A DNA stretch of 64,000 nucleotides, from NCBI GenBank assembly GCA_023667285.1, contig JAMPAK010000001.1:1174846-1238845 (forward strand), read 5' to 3'. Below, one piece after another: positions 1 to 8,428 of this stretch. The stretch is from Muribaculaceae bacterium (GTDB taxonomy: Bacteria > Bacteroidota > Bacteroidia > Bacteroidales > Muribaculaceae). The notes under the pieces were generated by a model that saw only the letters and a list, made by a program, of their open reading frames with translations, was not told the DNA's origin and searched no databases. The first letter of the stretch is position 1; each line of letters begins with the position of its first letter. A program made the position numbers and the translations under genes.

Positions 1-61
1 AGACACTTTTCCCTTCACCACCAAATCCTTTATTGTATTTAACACAATTTTAACATTTACA

Positions 62-985
62 TCAGCACACATCTACCCTTAGTCCCTCAAAGGCAAGGAT
101 AGTGTCGGGGAACACCTCACGGGCCTCCCTGAGGAGCAACTGTTCCCCCTCAGCGTCATAGCGCTTAGAGAAATGGCCGAGGATCAATTCTTTAGCGCCT
201 GCATCGCGAGCGGCCTCAGCGGCCTCACAGGCAGTGGAGTGGCCTCGCTCATGTGCAGCCTTCACCTGAGACTGGTCGTATGTAGCCTCATGATATATAG
301 TCCCCACCCCACGGATATCCTCAGCAACAGCCGGGTTAGCCATGGTGTCACTGCAGTATGCATAGCTCCGGGTAGGTGTCGGAGGCGTGGTAAGGGCGGC
401 ATTGGGAATCACCGTCCCGTCCTCCTTTATATAGTCGCGCCCCTCCTTTATCCCCTGCAATTGGCTCACGGGCACATTATGAAATCTCACCATGTCGCCA
501 CGAAGATGTCGCAGCCCAGGTTTCTCTCTGAAAAGGAAGCCGGTGCAATCCACACGATGATACAAGGGGAAGGTATTGACGGTCAGCCCGCCGTCCTCAT
601 ATATGACCTTGCGCTCACCAGGCTCAAGGATGTCATAAACAATCTCAAACGATGATGAACGGTTGAAGAAGTCCATCCACTCTGCCAGAAGTTCAGCGCC
701 ACGGCGGAATAGATGTATGGTCACCGTCCCGCTGACCTCATGGAGCGACATTGTGGAGAGCAGCCCTGGGAGACCAAAGAAATGGTCGCCGTGAAGATGT
801 GAAATAAAAATGTGGGTGAGGCGCGAGAACTTGAGCCCTTGGCGACGGAACTGCCCCTGGGCACCCTCGCCGCAGTCTATCATGAAGAGTTTATCGCGGA
901 AATCGACCACCTGCGATGACTGCTGATGGCGACTTGACTGAGTGGCTGACGAACAGCCGAGAATATTTACCCGGAAATTTGACAT
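62..985 (-). CDS. rnz: Ribonuclease Z (tRNA 3' endonuclease)
   Basis: Metallo-beta-lactamase-fold endonuclease that cuts the 3' trailer from tRNA precursors in the cytoplasm. The 307-aa length is normal for the short bacterial form. The zinc motif HxHxDH is seen as 'SHLHGDHFFG' (H63, H65, D67, H68). Further ligand regions are 'YCSDT' in the C-terminal third and 'LILGHFSKRY' near the end; 'HEATY' and 'HERGHST' are also family signatures. It is the last gene of a leftward run behind 5-formyl-THF cyclo-ligase, with a 59-base gap. A -7-like box on the minus strand (CAAATTTA, 994-1001) just upstream could give it its own transcript. The identification is secure. Confidence 0.95.
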   Translation of the reverse strand: MSNFRVNILGCSSATQSSRHQQSSQVVDFRDKLFMIDCGEGAQGQFRRQGLKFSRLTHIFISHLHGDHFFGLPGLLSTMSLHEVSGTVTIHLFRRGAELLAEWMDFFNRSSSFEIVYDILEPGERKVIYEDGGLTVNTFPLYHRVDCTGFLFREKPGLRHLRGDMVRFHNVPVSQLQGIKEGRDYIKEDGTVIPNAALTTPPTPTRSYAYCSDTMANPAVAEDIRGVGTIYHEATYDQSQVKAAHERGHSTACEAAEAARDAGAKELILGHFSKRYDAEGEQLLLREAREVFPDTILAFEGLRVDVC

Positions 986-1044
986 GACATCGGCAAATTT
1001 AACAATTCCCGATGAAAAGCCACCGAGGGGAAATGTGAAAAATC

Positions 1045-1593
1045 CTAAACTTTATAGAGGCCACTCTCAGTGATGACAATATCCACGCGGACATCGTGAG
1101 GCTCGAAGGGTATCTCATCATCGTCCATGAGCTGGAAGTCATAGCCCACACCCACCTTGAGCGCGCGAGTGGTGGAGAGGAGACGGTCATAGTATCCCTT
1201 GCCGCGTCCCACGCGATTGCCGCGACGATCATAGGCGATGGCAGGGACAACCACAAGCTCAATGTCGTCGATAGAGGCCGTGTCATTACCCGTGGGCTCC
1301 TCAATATGGAAAGAGCCGAGTGCAAGGCTCTGCTCATCGTAGGGGAGGATGTCGAGGTTGACCCCGTTGACCCTGGGTAGGTAGAACCGCTTTCTTGATG
1401 CCCATTTCGATATGAACGAGCGTGTCGACAACTCATCGGGCAAGGAATGATACATCAGAATCCTGTCGGCCATCATGAATGCAGCCGTTTTCTCGAGGAG
1501 GTCAAACACGCGCTCTGCAGCCGAAGCCCTGTCTGAGTCGTCAAGCAGGGTCTTGCGGGCCTTCACCCTGCGCCTTATGTCATCTTTGTTCAT
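1045..1593 (-). CDS. 5-formyltetrahydrofolate cyclo-ligase
   Basis: Converts 5-formyl-THF to 5,10-methenyl-THF using ATP, returning a dead-end folate to the one-carbon pool in the cytosol. The 182-aa length is typical. The family signature 'GRGKGYYDRLL' lies in the C-terminal half, preceded by 'VVVPAIAYDRRGNR'. The ATG overlaps the stop codon of the upstream S41 protease by four bases (ATGA, 1590-1593), so the two are probably translationally coupled. No missing residues were noticed. Confidence 0.93.
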   Translation of the reverse strand: MNKDDIRRRVKARKTLLDDSDRASAAERVFDLLEKTAAFMMADRILMYHSLPDELSTRSFISKWASRKRFYLPRVNGVNLDILPYDEQSLALGSFHIEEPTGNDTASIDDIELVVVPAIAYDRRGNRVGRGKGYYDRLLSTTRALKVGVGYDFQLMDDDEIPFEPHDVRVDIVITESGLYKV

Positions 1594-3218
1594 TTTTCGG
1601 AATTTACGATGATAGGTACAGCCGTCTTGCCCTCTTTAAACGCATCGAGCGCTGCATTCACCGCAGGGTCTGTGAGATTCTCTATCTCAAAATACCCCTG
1701 CACACCGTGAATGTTGCGGGCAATCATGGCCTTCAGGGTATTAACAAGCAGGTCGCGCGAAATGTTTATATAATACCATCTCGGGGCTACTCCGTTGCGG
1801 CGCGTGTATTCAACGAATTCCTGGAGCAATGTATCATCGTCTGGCAGCAGACACATCATCTCCGCGGCGTTCTTGCTCTTGGACAGCACAGGGCGGTAGC
1901 GGTCAGCATACTCGAAAGTATATTTGTTGAGAAGACCCGCATTAACCACATTGAGATACCATGAGGTGATTCCAGTGGTGTCGTTGGGCACGAAGAGGTC
2001 TGGCATTATGCCACCACCCCCATAGACCACACGGCCACCAAGGGTAGTGAAGGCCAGATCCTTATTAAGATGAATGGAGTCTGCGCTATAAAGTTCGCCG
2101 CGCTCCAGGCGATTAAGAAGGTCGCGCTCATAGTCGACCCCCGGCGCATATGTCTTCTGGATGCATCGGCCAGAGGGTGTGTAATATCGGGCTATGGTGA
2201 GGCGCATGGCGCTGCTGTCCGGGAGCTCGAGTTGATTCTGAACAAGGCCCTTGCCAAACGAGCGACGACCCACGATGAGTCCGCGGTCATTGTCCTGCAT
2301 GGCGCCTGCAAAAATCTCGCTGGCACTGGCCGAAATCTCATCTATCAGCACCACAATCTCGCTATCCTTGAAGGAGCCTGAGCCATCGCTCCCCATCGGA
2401 GGATTAGAAGGCGCATGGGCGCCCTTCATCGAAACGATGGGAAGATTGCCGGGGAGGAACTCATTTGCCATCATCACGGCATGCTCCATGAAGCCTCCCC
2501 CGTTTCCGCGCAGATCAATGATATATTTCCCAGCGCCCTCAGACATGAGGTTGATCATTGAGGTGAGGAACTCCCCATAGGTATTTGCGCCAAATTTGTT
2601 GACCTTGACATATCCCACTCCCGGCTCAATCATATAGGCCGCATCTATGGACGTGACGGGTATATCGCCGCGGGTGACATCGAAAGTCAGCACTTCGCGC
2701 GCCGTGGGGCGCTTGATGCCGAGTGATACCTTGGTGCCCTTAGGGCCGCGCAGAAGATTCTTGACCTTGATATCGCTGAGGCCACGGCCAGCAACAATGC
2801 TGTCGTCGACCGTCACAATCCTGTCACCGGGCATAAGCCCTACCTTCTCAGAGGGTCCTCCCGAGATCACCTCAAGGACATTGATGGTGTCGCCGAGAAG
2901 ATTGAACGAGATGCCTATGCCTGAGAATGACCCCTCGAGCTCCTCGTTGACACTCTGGAGATCCTCTTTAGGAATATATACCGAGTGAGGGTCCAGCGAG
3001 GATAGGAGTTCAGGCAAAGTGGCCTCGAGGAGAGAGTCAGTGTCAACCTCGTCGACATAATTGCGTTCAATCAGCTCGAGGATGGTGTCGAGTTTTGAGC
3101 GGGAGTTCCACGAACTGCCGCCGCCAAAAAATGCTTTACCTATCCACATCCCGGCCACCAGGGCCACAGCAATAGCCAGCGGCATCCAGACCGCGGGATT
3201 CTTCAGGCGCTTGTTCAT
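1590..3218 (-). CDS. S41 family C-terminal processing peptidase
   Basis: Periplasmic, membrane-anchored serine protease of the CtpA/Prc family, which trims C-termini or degrades exported proteins. At 542 aa it has one N-terminal membrane segment (about residues 10-30), a PDZ domain (about 95-175) and the S41 core. By alignment with the Prc spacing of 25 residues, the catalytic pair is Ser298 in 'ISASASEIFAG' and Lys323 in 'SFGKGLVQ'. It lies 69 bases downstream of the dCMP deaminase gene and overlaps the cyclo-ligase start. This family is present in all Bacteroidales, often in several copies, so the exact substrate cannot be told. Confidence 0.93.
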   Translation of the reverse strand: MNKRLKNPAVWMPLAIAVALVAGMWIGKAFFGGGSSWNSRSKLDTILELIERNYVDEVDTDSLLEATLPELLSSLDPHSVYIPKEDLQSVNEELEGSFSGIGISFNLLGDTINVLEVISGGPSEKVGLMPGDRIVTVDDSIVAGRGLSDIKVKNLLRGPKGTKVSLGIKRPTAREVLTFDVTRGDIPVTSIDAAYMIEPGVGYVKVNKFGANTYGEFLTSMINLMSEGAGKYIIDLRGNGGGFMEHAVMMANEFLPGNLPIVSMKGAHAPSNPPMGSDGSGSFKDSEIVVLIDEISASASEIFAGAMQDNDRGLIVGRRSFGKGLVQNQLELPDSSAMRLTIARYYTPSGRCIQKTYAPGVDYERDLLNRLERGELYSADSIHLNKDLAFTTLGGRVVYGGGGIMPDLFVPNDTTGITSWYLNVVNAGLLNKYTFEYADRYRPVLSKSKNAAEMMCLLPDDDTLLQEFVEYTRRNGVAPRWYYINISRDLLVNTLKAMIARNIHGVQGYFEIENLTDPAVNAALDAFKEGKTAVPIIVNSEK

Positions 3219-3287
3219 TTTCGGATTGATAAGAATGATGTGTCTCTATTATAAATTAGGTGGTGCCTTCAGCGGCACACATTTGAA

Positions 3288-3728
3288 TCAGTCATTGTCA
3301 CAGTCTTCCGGAAGATGGCAACATTCCACCCCGGCACGTCTCAGCAGGTCGATGCCGTCCGTGATACGATAGAGGTCAGCATAGACAACTCGTCGGATGC
3401 CTGACTGGATGATGAGCTTGGCACAATCCAGACATGGCGACGCAGTGATGTAGAGAGTCGCTCCCTCCGACGAATTGTTGGAGCGCGCCACCTTTGTTAT
3501 AGCATTTGCCTCGGCATGAAGCACATAAGTCTTGGTCACCCCGGCCTCATCCTCACAGACATTCTCAAAGCCTGCCGGAGTGCCATTGAAACCATCTGAG
3601 ATGATGGTGCGGTCCTTCACCATCAGCGCTCCCACCTTGCGGCGGATGCAGTAGGAATTTTCGGCCCAGATTGAGGCCATGCGCAGGTAGCGGCGGTCAA
3701 GCAGTTCCTGCTTATCGCGATTGTCCAT
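3288..3728 (-). CDS. Deoxycytidylate (dCMP) deaminase
   Basis: Zinc-dependent deaminase converting dCMP to dUMP, supplying thymidylate synthesis. At 146 aa it is a single cytidine-deaminase-fold domain. The zinc site is seen as 'HAEANAI' (His71, proton-shuttling Glu73) and 'PCLDC' (Cys99, Cys102). It is the first gene of the leftward operon with the S41 protease, cyclo-ligase and rnz. A minus-strand -7 box (CAAAGGTA on the plus strand, 3755-3762) lies 27 bases upstream of the ATG; no matching -33 element is clear. Confidence 0.92.
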   Translation of the reverse strand: MDNRDKQELLDRRYLRMASIWAENSYCIRRKVGALMVKDRTIISDGFNGTPAGFENVCEDEAGVTKTYVLHAEANAITKVARSNNSSEGATLYITASPCLDCAKLIIQSGIRRVVYADLYRITDGIDLLRRAGVECCHLPEDCDND

Positions 3729-3782
3729 AGATTGGTGCTTCTCGTTTCAAGCCACAAAGGTAGGGATAATTCCTGACATACG

Positions 3783-3813
3783 TTGCAGATTCGTGGAAAA
3801 AGTAGTAACTTTG
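3783..3813 (+). promoter_or_regulatory. Bacteroidota-type promoter of the AspT-family transporter
   Basis: TTG at 3783-3785 and TAACTTTG at 3806-3813 are separated by 20 bases, matching the -33/-7 pattern of the phylum's primary sigma factor. The ATG at 3861 would have a leader of about 40 bases. The deaminase operon promoter lies back-to-back just to the left. Confidence 0.7.
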
Positions 3814-3860
3814 CAGGTCTCAAATAGGGAAATTAAGGTAAACGATTGTAATACGTAAAT

Positions 3861-5510
3861 ATGGAATGGTTATTTGACCTCATTGGTCCGGGTCACTATG
3901 AGTTGGCAAGCACGCTTGTGCTATACTCATTTGTGATAGCAGCCGGCATTTTTCTGGGGAAAATGAAGATTGGAGGCATCTCTCTGGGAGTCACCTTTGT
4001 GCTGTTTGTCGGCATCATCATGGGACACTTTGGATATGTCGTGAACCCCGAAGTACTGAAATTCGTGCGTGAGTTCGGACTCATCCTCTTCATCTTCGCC
4101 ATTGGCATCCAGGTGGGTCCCGGTTTCTTCTCCTCGTTCAAGAAAGGAGGCGTTCTGCTCAACATGCTCGCAGTGCTCCTCATAGTCCTCAACGTCGGCA
4201 TTGTCCTGGCCATATTCTATATCGATGGCAACACATCCATCACCGCCCTTGTCGGCGTGATGTCAGGTGCGGTGACAAACACACCCGGACTTGCAGCAGC
4301 CCAGCAGACGGCTGGCACTACAGAAGCCATAAACACCATGGCCATGGGATATGCCGCTGCCTACCCTCTCGGCGTCATCGGCATCATCCTCACAATGCTC
4401 ATTATCCGTGCGGTGTTCAAAATCAATCCCGATGACGAGATAAAGGCCATTGAGGATGAGATTGAGGAATCGCAGCAGAAGCCATTGATTGTAAGCTATG
4501 AAGTGACGAATAGCCTCATAGACGGCAAGACTCTCCATGAACTCCATCAGATCCTTGACTGCGACTTCGTAGTGAGCCGACTCATGGGAGCCGACGGCAA
4601 GGTGGTGATTCCCACCTCCAAGACCGAGCTCCATGTGGGCGACAAGATTTTTGTAGTCGTCTCCACCTCTGATGCGCTGAAGTTCACCTCAGTCATCGGA
4701 CATCAGATTGAGATGGACTGGGAGGAGGTCCAGAGCAAAGTAATCTCACGCCGCATACTAGTGACACAAAGCAAGTATAACGGGACACCCCTCGGAGCGC
4801 TCCGCCTACACACCGCCTACTCACTCAACTGCACCCGTGTGAACCGTGCCGGTGTTGACCTCCTAGCCTCCCCGGGGCTCAGGCTCCAGATTGGCGACCG
4901 TCTCGTAGTGGTGGGTGACCCCAACGACATCGAGCGCCTCTCCGTCCGCCTGGGCAACTCCATGAAACGTCTCAACCAGCCCAACCTTATCACCATCTTC
5001 GTCGGCATCATGTTCGGTATCATAGTCGGAAGCATCAACGTAGGCTTCGGCATGAAACTCGGCCTCGCCGGCGGCCCGCTCGTAGTGGCTATCCTCCTGA
5101 GCCGATTCGGATATAAGTTCAAACTGGTCACCTACACCTCTTCGTCAGCATCGCTGCTGATGCGCGAGCTCGGCATCTGTCTCTTCCTCGCTTCCGTGGG
5201 CATCTCCTCAGGTGCGGGATTCGCCAAGACAGTGTTCAACACCACCGGTATGTGGTGGGTCATATGGGGCTTTATCATCACGATTGTCCCACTCCTGGTC
5301 GTAGGATTCATAGCCCGAGGCAAGTATAAGATCAACTACCTCACCATCATGGGACTGCTCTCAGGTGGCTGCACCGATCCCCCTGCCCTCGCCTATGCCA
5401 ACAACTCAACAGGCTCAGACGCTCCCGCTGTTGCATACTCGACCGTCTATCCTCTCACAATGTTCCTCCGCGTCGTCGCTGCCCAGGCTCTTATCCTGGC
5501 TCTCTTCTGA
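3861..5510 (+). CDS. AspT/YidE-family putative antiporter with RCK_C domains
   Basis: Inner-membrane transporter of the aspartate:alanine exchanger family. The 549-aa protein has the usual plan: about five membrane helices (residues 15-185), two cytoplasmic TrkA_C/RCK_C domains (about 205-375), then a second membrane half that repeats the first. The duplicated substrate-path motifs are visible as 'GAVTNTPGLAAAQQT' (136-150) and 'SGGCTDPPALAYA' (about 499-511). Known members exchange amino or dicarboxylic acids (AspT: aspartate for alanine); the substrate here is not known. It is monocistronic with its own promoter and a hairpin terminator just after the stop. Confidence 0.88.
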   Translation: MEWLFDLIGPGHYELASTLVLYSFVIAAGIFLGKMKIGGISLGVTFVLFVGIIMGHFGYVVNPEVLKFVREFGLILFIFAIGIQVGPGFFSSFKKGGVLLNMLAVLLIVLNVGIVLAIFYIDGNTSITALVGVMSGAVTNTPGLAAAQQTAGTTEAINTMAMGYAAAYPLGVIGIILTMLIIRAVFKINPDDEIKAIEDEIEESQQKPLIVSYEVTNSLIDGKTLHELHQILDCDFVVSRLMGADGKVVIPTSKTELHVGDKIFVVVSTSDALKFTSVIGHQIEMDWEEVQSKVISRRILVTQSKYNGTPLGALRLHTAYSLNCTRVNRAGVDLLASPGLRLQIGDRLVVVGDPNDIERLSVRLGNSMKRLNQPNLITIFVGIMFGIIVGSINVGFGMKLGLAGGPLVVAILLSRFGYKFKLVTYTSSSASLLMRELGICLFLASVGISSGAGFAKTVFNTTGMWWVIWGFIITIVPLLVVGFIARGKYKINYLTIMGLLSGGCTDPPALAYANNSTGSDAPAVAYSTVYPLTMFLRVVAAQALILALF

Positions 5511-5533
5511 TACCTTAGACCCCTGAATAAAAC

Positions 5534-5571
5534 AAGCGGGCGTGCTTCCAGGAGCACACCCGCTTATTTTA
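5534..5571. terminator. Bidirectional hairpin terminator
   Basis: Thirteen-base arms (5534-5546 and 5553-5565) with one mismatch enclose a 6-base loop. T-rich sequence follows on the plus strand and A-rich sequence precedes it, so it can serve both the AspT-type gene and the convergent DMT gene. Confidence 0.8.
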
Positions 5572-5593
5572 TTATCATCTATAGCTCATCGTC

Positions 5594-5968
5594 TTATGAA
5601 TCCATGAACACGAAATACACTGCGAGGATGAGCAGTGAGAAGGCCACAAAATGATTCCAATGCAGCGTCTCTCCTTTAAAAAAAAGTATTGTGAACACAG
5701 TGAATATCAGCAGAGATATCACCTCCTGTGTCACTTTCAATTGCAGAAGCGTGAACTGCCCTCCGTTGCCAATGAAGCCATATCGGTTGGCAGGCACCAT
5801 GAAGCAGTATTCAAACAGCGCTATTCCCCACGACATGAGAATGACAAGAAACAAAGGAGTATCAGAGGTGATGACCTTAAGTTCCTGGAGTTTCAGTTGA
5901 CCATACCAGGCAAAGGTCATGAAGATGTTGGAAATCACGAGCAGTGCAACCGTCAGCCAGCCGTTCAT
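5594..5968 (-). CDS. DMT-superfamily small membrane protein (DUF486)
   Basis: A 124-aa integral membrane protein with four predicted helices, matching the DUF486 branch of the drug/metabolite transporter superfamily. Recognisable family features are 'NIFMTFAWYGQLK' near the N-terminus and 'PANRYG' plus 'QFTLLQLKVTQEV' in the centre. Its function is unproven in the family. It is the last gene of the long leftward run, 10 bases after the 5'-nucleotidase stop, and ends against the bidirectional terminator. Confidence 0.85.
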   Translation of the reverse strand: MNGWLTVALLVISNIFMTFAWYGQLKLQELKVITSDTPLFLVILMSWGIALFEYCFMVPANRYGFIGNGGQFTLLQLKVTQEVISLLIFTVFTILFFKGETLHWNHFVAFSLLILAVYFVFMDS

Positions 5969-5978
5969 ATATTCTGAA

Positions 5979-7520
5979 TTAGAATGAAGTCATGCGTGCA
6001 GAGTGGTCAGGGCTGGAAGTCAGATGATCCATCTTTCCATTCTGGAATCGGTCTATAAGTTCGAGATACAGCACATTCTTGCTCTTGGCAAGAAGTTTGG
6101 CTTTCTTGAGAGGCTCCATATAGTCATTTCCGGCAGCCAGATAGTCGATTGTGGCTAGCGTATAGTGCTTATTGGGATTGATAGGCTTGCCGTCTATGGT
6201 TGCGGAGTTGACCTCGTGGGTCGACGGGTCGTAAAGCACCTTGGCATTCGAGCTCACTCCATTGCCATCCTGAGCTGCCATAACAGCGATATTGTCAATC
6301 AGGTCAGAGCCCTTGATGTCGAGTATCACGATAGAATTGTCAAAGGGGGCGATATCGATGATCTCACCCTTTGTGACATCACCCTGGGCCAGTGAGTTAC
6401 GGATACCCCCCTTGTTCATTATAGAGAGATCCACGGGCTTGCCATAAATCTCGCTGCCTGCCTCGCGCACAAAGTCGCTCATCAGATTGAGAATCTCCGG
6501 TGTGTTCCGCTCAAAAGCATTTGCAGTCTTGCCCACCACTAGGCCACGGACAGAATCGACAGAATGCTTATAGCCGTCGATGATTCCCGTAAAGGCAGGA
6601 TCCACTCTTGAATCCAGACGTGAATCCACAGGGATCAGACGGGCGTTCACCTTGCCTGTGGCCAGATTCAAGTCAATCTCACCGAGATTGGCACCGCCAT
6701 ATCCGGTCTGGAACACATAAACCGTGTCGCCCTCCACGTTCTCCACGCGCCATGGCAGCGCATCGGGAGCAGTTGACTGAGGGTCGACAACCGTATGTGA
6801 GTGACCACCTATGATTATATCTATATCCCTTGAAGCCTTTGCAAGTTTGATGTCAGAATAGTCATTGTCGTTGTCATATCCGATGTGAGTGACCGCTATG
6901 ATCCTCTCCACGCCCTCTGCCTTAAGGCGGGCAGCCTCCTTGTTGGCAGCCTCGACGGCGTCAACATATTTGACACCCTCATAGTTAGGCCCGGCAATGA
7001 TTCCCTCAGGGTCAAGGTTGATCCCTATGAAACCCACCTTATGGCCGTTGATATCCTTTGTCATCGACGGGATGAAGAGTCCGTCGAGAGTCGACCCCTC
7101 TAGGACATAGTTAGTAGAGAGGCGTGTGGCCTTGACCTGCTTCCACTCCTTTGCAAGGTTTTCCATCCCCTTGTCAAACTCATGGTTGCCCAGAATCTGG
7201 ATGTCATATCCCATCTCGTTCATCAGACGGCGCTCCACCTCACCTCCAAACAACGTATAGTAGAGCGAGCCTTGGACAGCGTCTCCTGCATCAATCAGCA
7301 TCACATTCTCCCTTGCGGAGCGGACACTGTCGACAAGCACCTTTCGTCTGGCTATTCCGCCCCGATCCTTTCTGTCTGGCTCGATGGTGGAATGAGTGTC
7401 GTTGGTGTGGAGAATCACAAGATGTTCTGCCTCAGAGCCATTGCCCTTGTCTGAGCGACATCCCGCCATGAAGAGCATGATCGGGATAGCAAGCATAATG
7501 GAGAGATTTCGGATATTCAT
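5979..7520 (-). CDS. Lipoprotein 5'-nucleotidase / metallophosphatase
   Basis: Predicted exported lipoprotein (lipobox cysteine Cys21 in 'MAGCRSDKG') that hydrolyses nucleotides or related phosphate esters outside the cytoplasm. The N-terminal calcineurin-like domain carries the dinuclear metal motifs 'NDTHS' (Asp41, His43), 'DAGD' (Asp80), 'GNHEFDKG' (Asn112, His113) and 'GGHSHT'. The C-terminal 5'-nucleotidase substrate-binding domain fills about residues 310-490. Many Bacteroidales encode these two domains in adjacent genes; here they are one 513-aa chain. It sits 7 bases after queE. Confidence 0.9.
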   Translation of the reverse strand: MNIRNLSIMLAIPIMLFMAGCRSDKGNGSEAEHLVILHTNDTHSTIEPDRKDRGGIARRKVLVDSVRSARENVMLIDAGDAVQGSLYYTLFGGEVERRLMNEMGYDIQILGNHEFDKGMENLAKEWKQVKATRLSTNYVLEGSTLDGLFIPSMTKDINGHKVGFIGINLDPEGIIAGPNYEGVKYVDAVEAANKEAARLKAEGVERIIAVTHIGYDNDNDYSDIKLAKASRDIDIIIGGHSHTVVDPQSTAPDALPWRVENVEGDTVYVFQTGYGGANLGEIDLNLATGKVNARLIPVDSRLDSRVDPAFTGIIDGYKHSVDSVRGLVVGKTANAFERNTPEILNLMSDFVREAGSEIYGKPVDLSIMNKGGIRNSLAQGDVTKGEIIDIAPFDNSIVILDIKGSDLIDNIAVMAAQDGNGVSSNAKVLYDPSTHEVNSATIDGKPINPNKHYTLATIDYLAAGNDYMEPLKKAKLLAKSKNVLYLELIDRFQNGKMDHLTSSPDHSARMTSF

Positions 7521-7527
7521 GGTGATT

Positions 7528-8088
7528 TTATTTTATGTTTATAAGTTTATGTGTCTGCAGTGACAGCCTCCAGTGAGGATGCTCGAGAATATATGCGATA
7601 GTCTCTTCAATATTCTCACCGCTGCATGGCTGCAGGAAATAGTGAAGCGCCATGTGTCGCGAGGCCACCGGCTCAGGATCCTCTCCTGTATATACTACCT
7701 TGAGCTCATCAATGCGGTCTATCACTACTTCCCCACCCTTCTTGGGGGAGCAGGTGATCCAGTCGATATTGTCAGGAAGAGCATGTGTGCCGTTTGTCTC
7801 TATCTGCACATAGAATCCGGCATCGTGAAGCACCTCGATGAGTAGGCGGTCCACCTGAAGCGACGGCTCTCCACCGGTAATGACCAGATGGCGTGAGGGG
7901 TAACTGAGCAGACTATTGACAAGAGTGTCGATATCCATGGCCCTAGAGGCTGTGTGGTCAGTGTCGCAGAAATCACATCGTAGATTACATCCACTGAATC
8001 TCAGGAATACCGCCGGAGTGCCCGTGAAATAGCCCTCGCCCTGAAGTGAGTAGAATATCTCGTTTACGTTATAAGCCATTGACTTCAT
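7528..8088 (-). CDS. queE: 7-carboxy-7-deazaguanine synthase
   Basis: Radical-SAM enzyme of queuosine (preQ0) biosynthesis, converting 6-carboxytetrahydropterin to 7-carboxy-7-deazaguanine. The 186-aa protein carries the cluster motif CX3CX2C (Cys34, Cys38, Cys41 in 'GCNLRCDFCDT') and 'GGEP' (72-75) for SAM binding. Its ATG overlaps the queD stop (ATGA, 8085-8088); an alternative ATG lies three codons later. queD immediately upstream supplies its substrate. No queC or queF is in the window. Confidence 0.94.
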   Translation of the reverse strand: MKSMAYNVNEIFYSLQGEGYFTGTPAVFLRFSGCNLRCDFCDTDHTASRAMDIDTLVNSLLSYPSRHLVITGGEPSLQVDRLLIEVLHDAGFYVQIETNGTHALPDNIDWITCSPKKGGEVVIDRIDELKVVYTGEDPEPVASRHMALHYFLQPCSGENIEETIAYILEHPHWRLSLQTHKLINIK

Positions 8089-8420
8089 TCGTCTTTCTCA
8101 TATGATGCCACATTCCCTTCGCTCTCCTGCACATCCACACGCCAGCACGACGGGATCTGCTCGCATATCCAGCGCGCTATATTCTCAGCCGTGGGGTTGA
8201 ACGGGAGAATCTCATTGAAATCAGCATGGTCGAGGCGCGATGTGATGCTCTCCTTGATATGGGAGAAATCCTCCACCATCCCGTCGACATTCAGTTGACG
8301 TGCACGGCAGTGGACAGTCACAATCCAGTTGTGTCCATGCATACGGGAACACTTGCTCTCATATGAGAGATTGAGGCGGTGACATCCCGCAAGTTCAAAA
8401 CGTTTGGTGATATAGTACAT
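8085..8420 (-). CDS. queD: 6-carboxytetrahydropterin synthase
   Basis: Converts dihydroneopterin triphosphate to 6-carboxytetrahydropterin, the step before QueE. The short 111-aa form has the zinc histidines His14, His28 and His30 ('MHGHNW') and the catalytic cysteine Cys24 of the family. It overlaps queE by four bases and follows the CCA-adding gene by 8 bases, so it is part of the same leftward transcript. Confidence 0.93.
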   Translation of the reverse strand: MYYITKRFELAGCHRLNLSYESKCSRMHGHNWIVTVHCRARQLNVDGMVEDFSHIKESITSRLDHADFNEILPFNPTAENIARWICEQIPSCWRVDVQESEGNVASYEKDE

Positions 8421-8428
8421 CGTCGCAA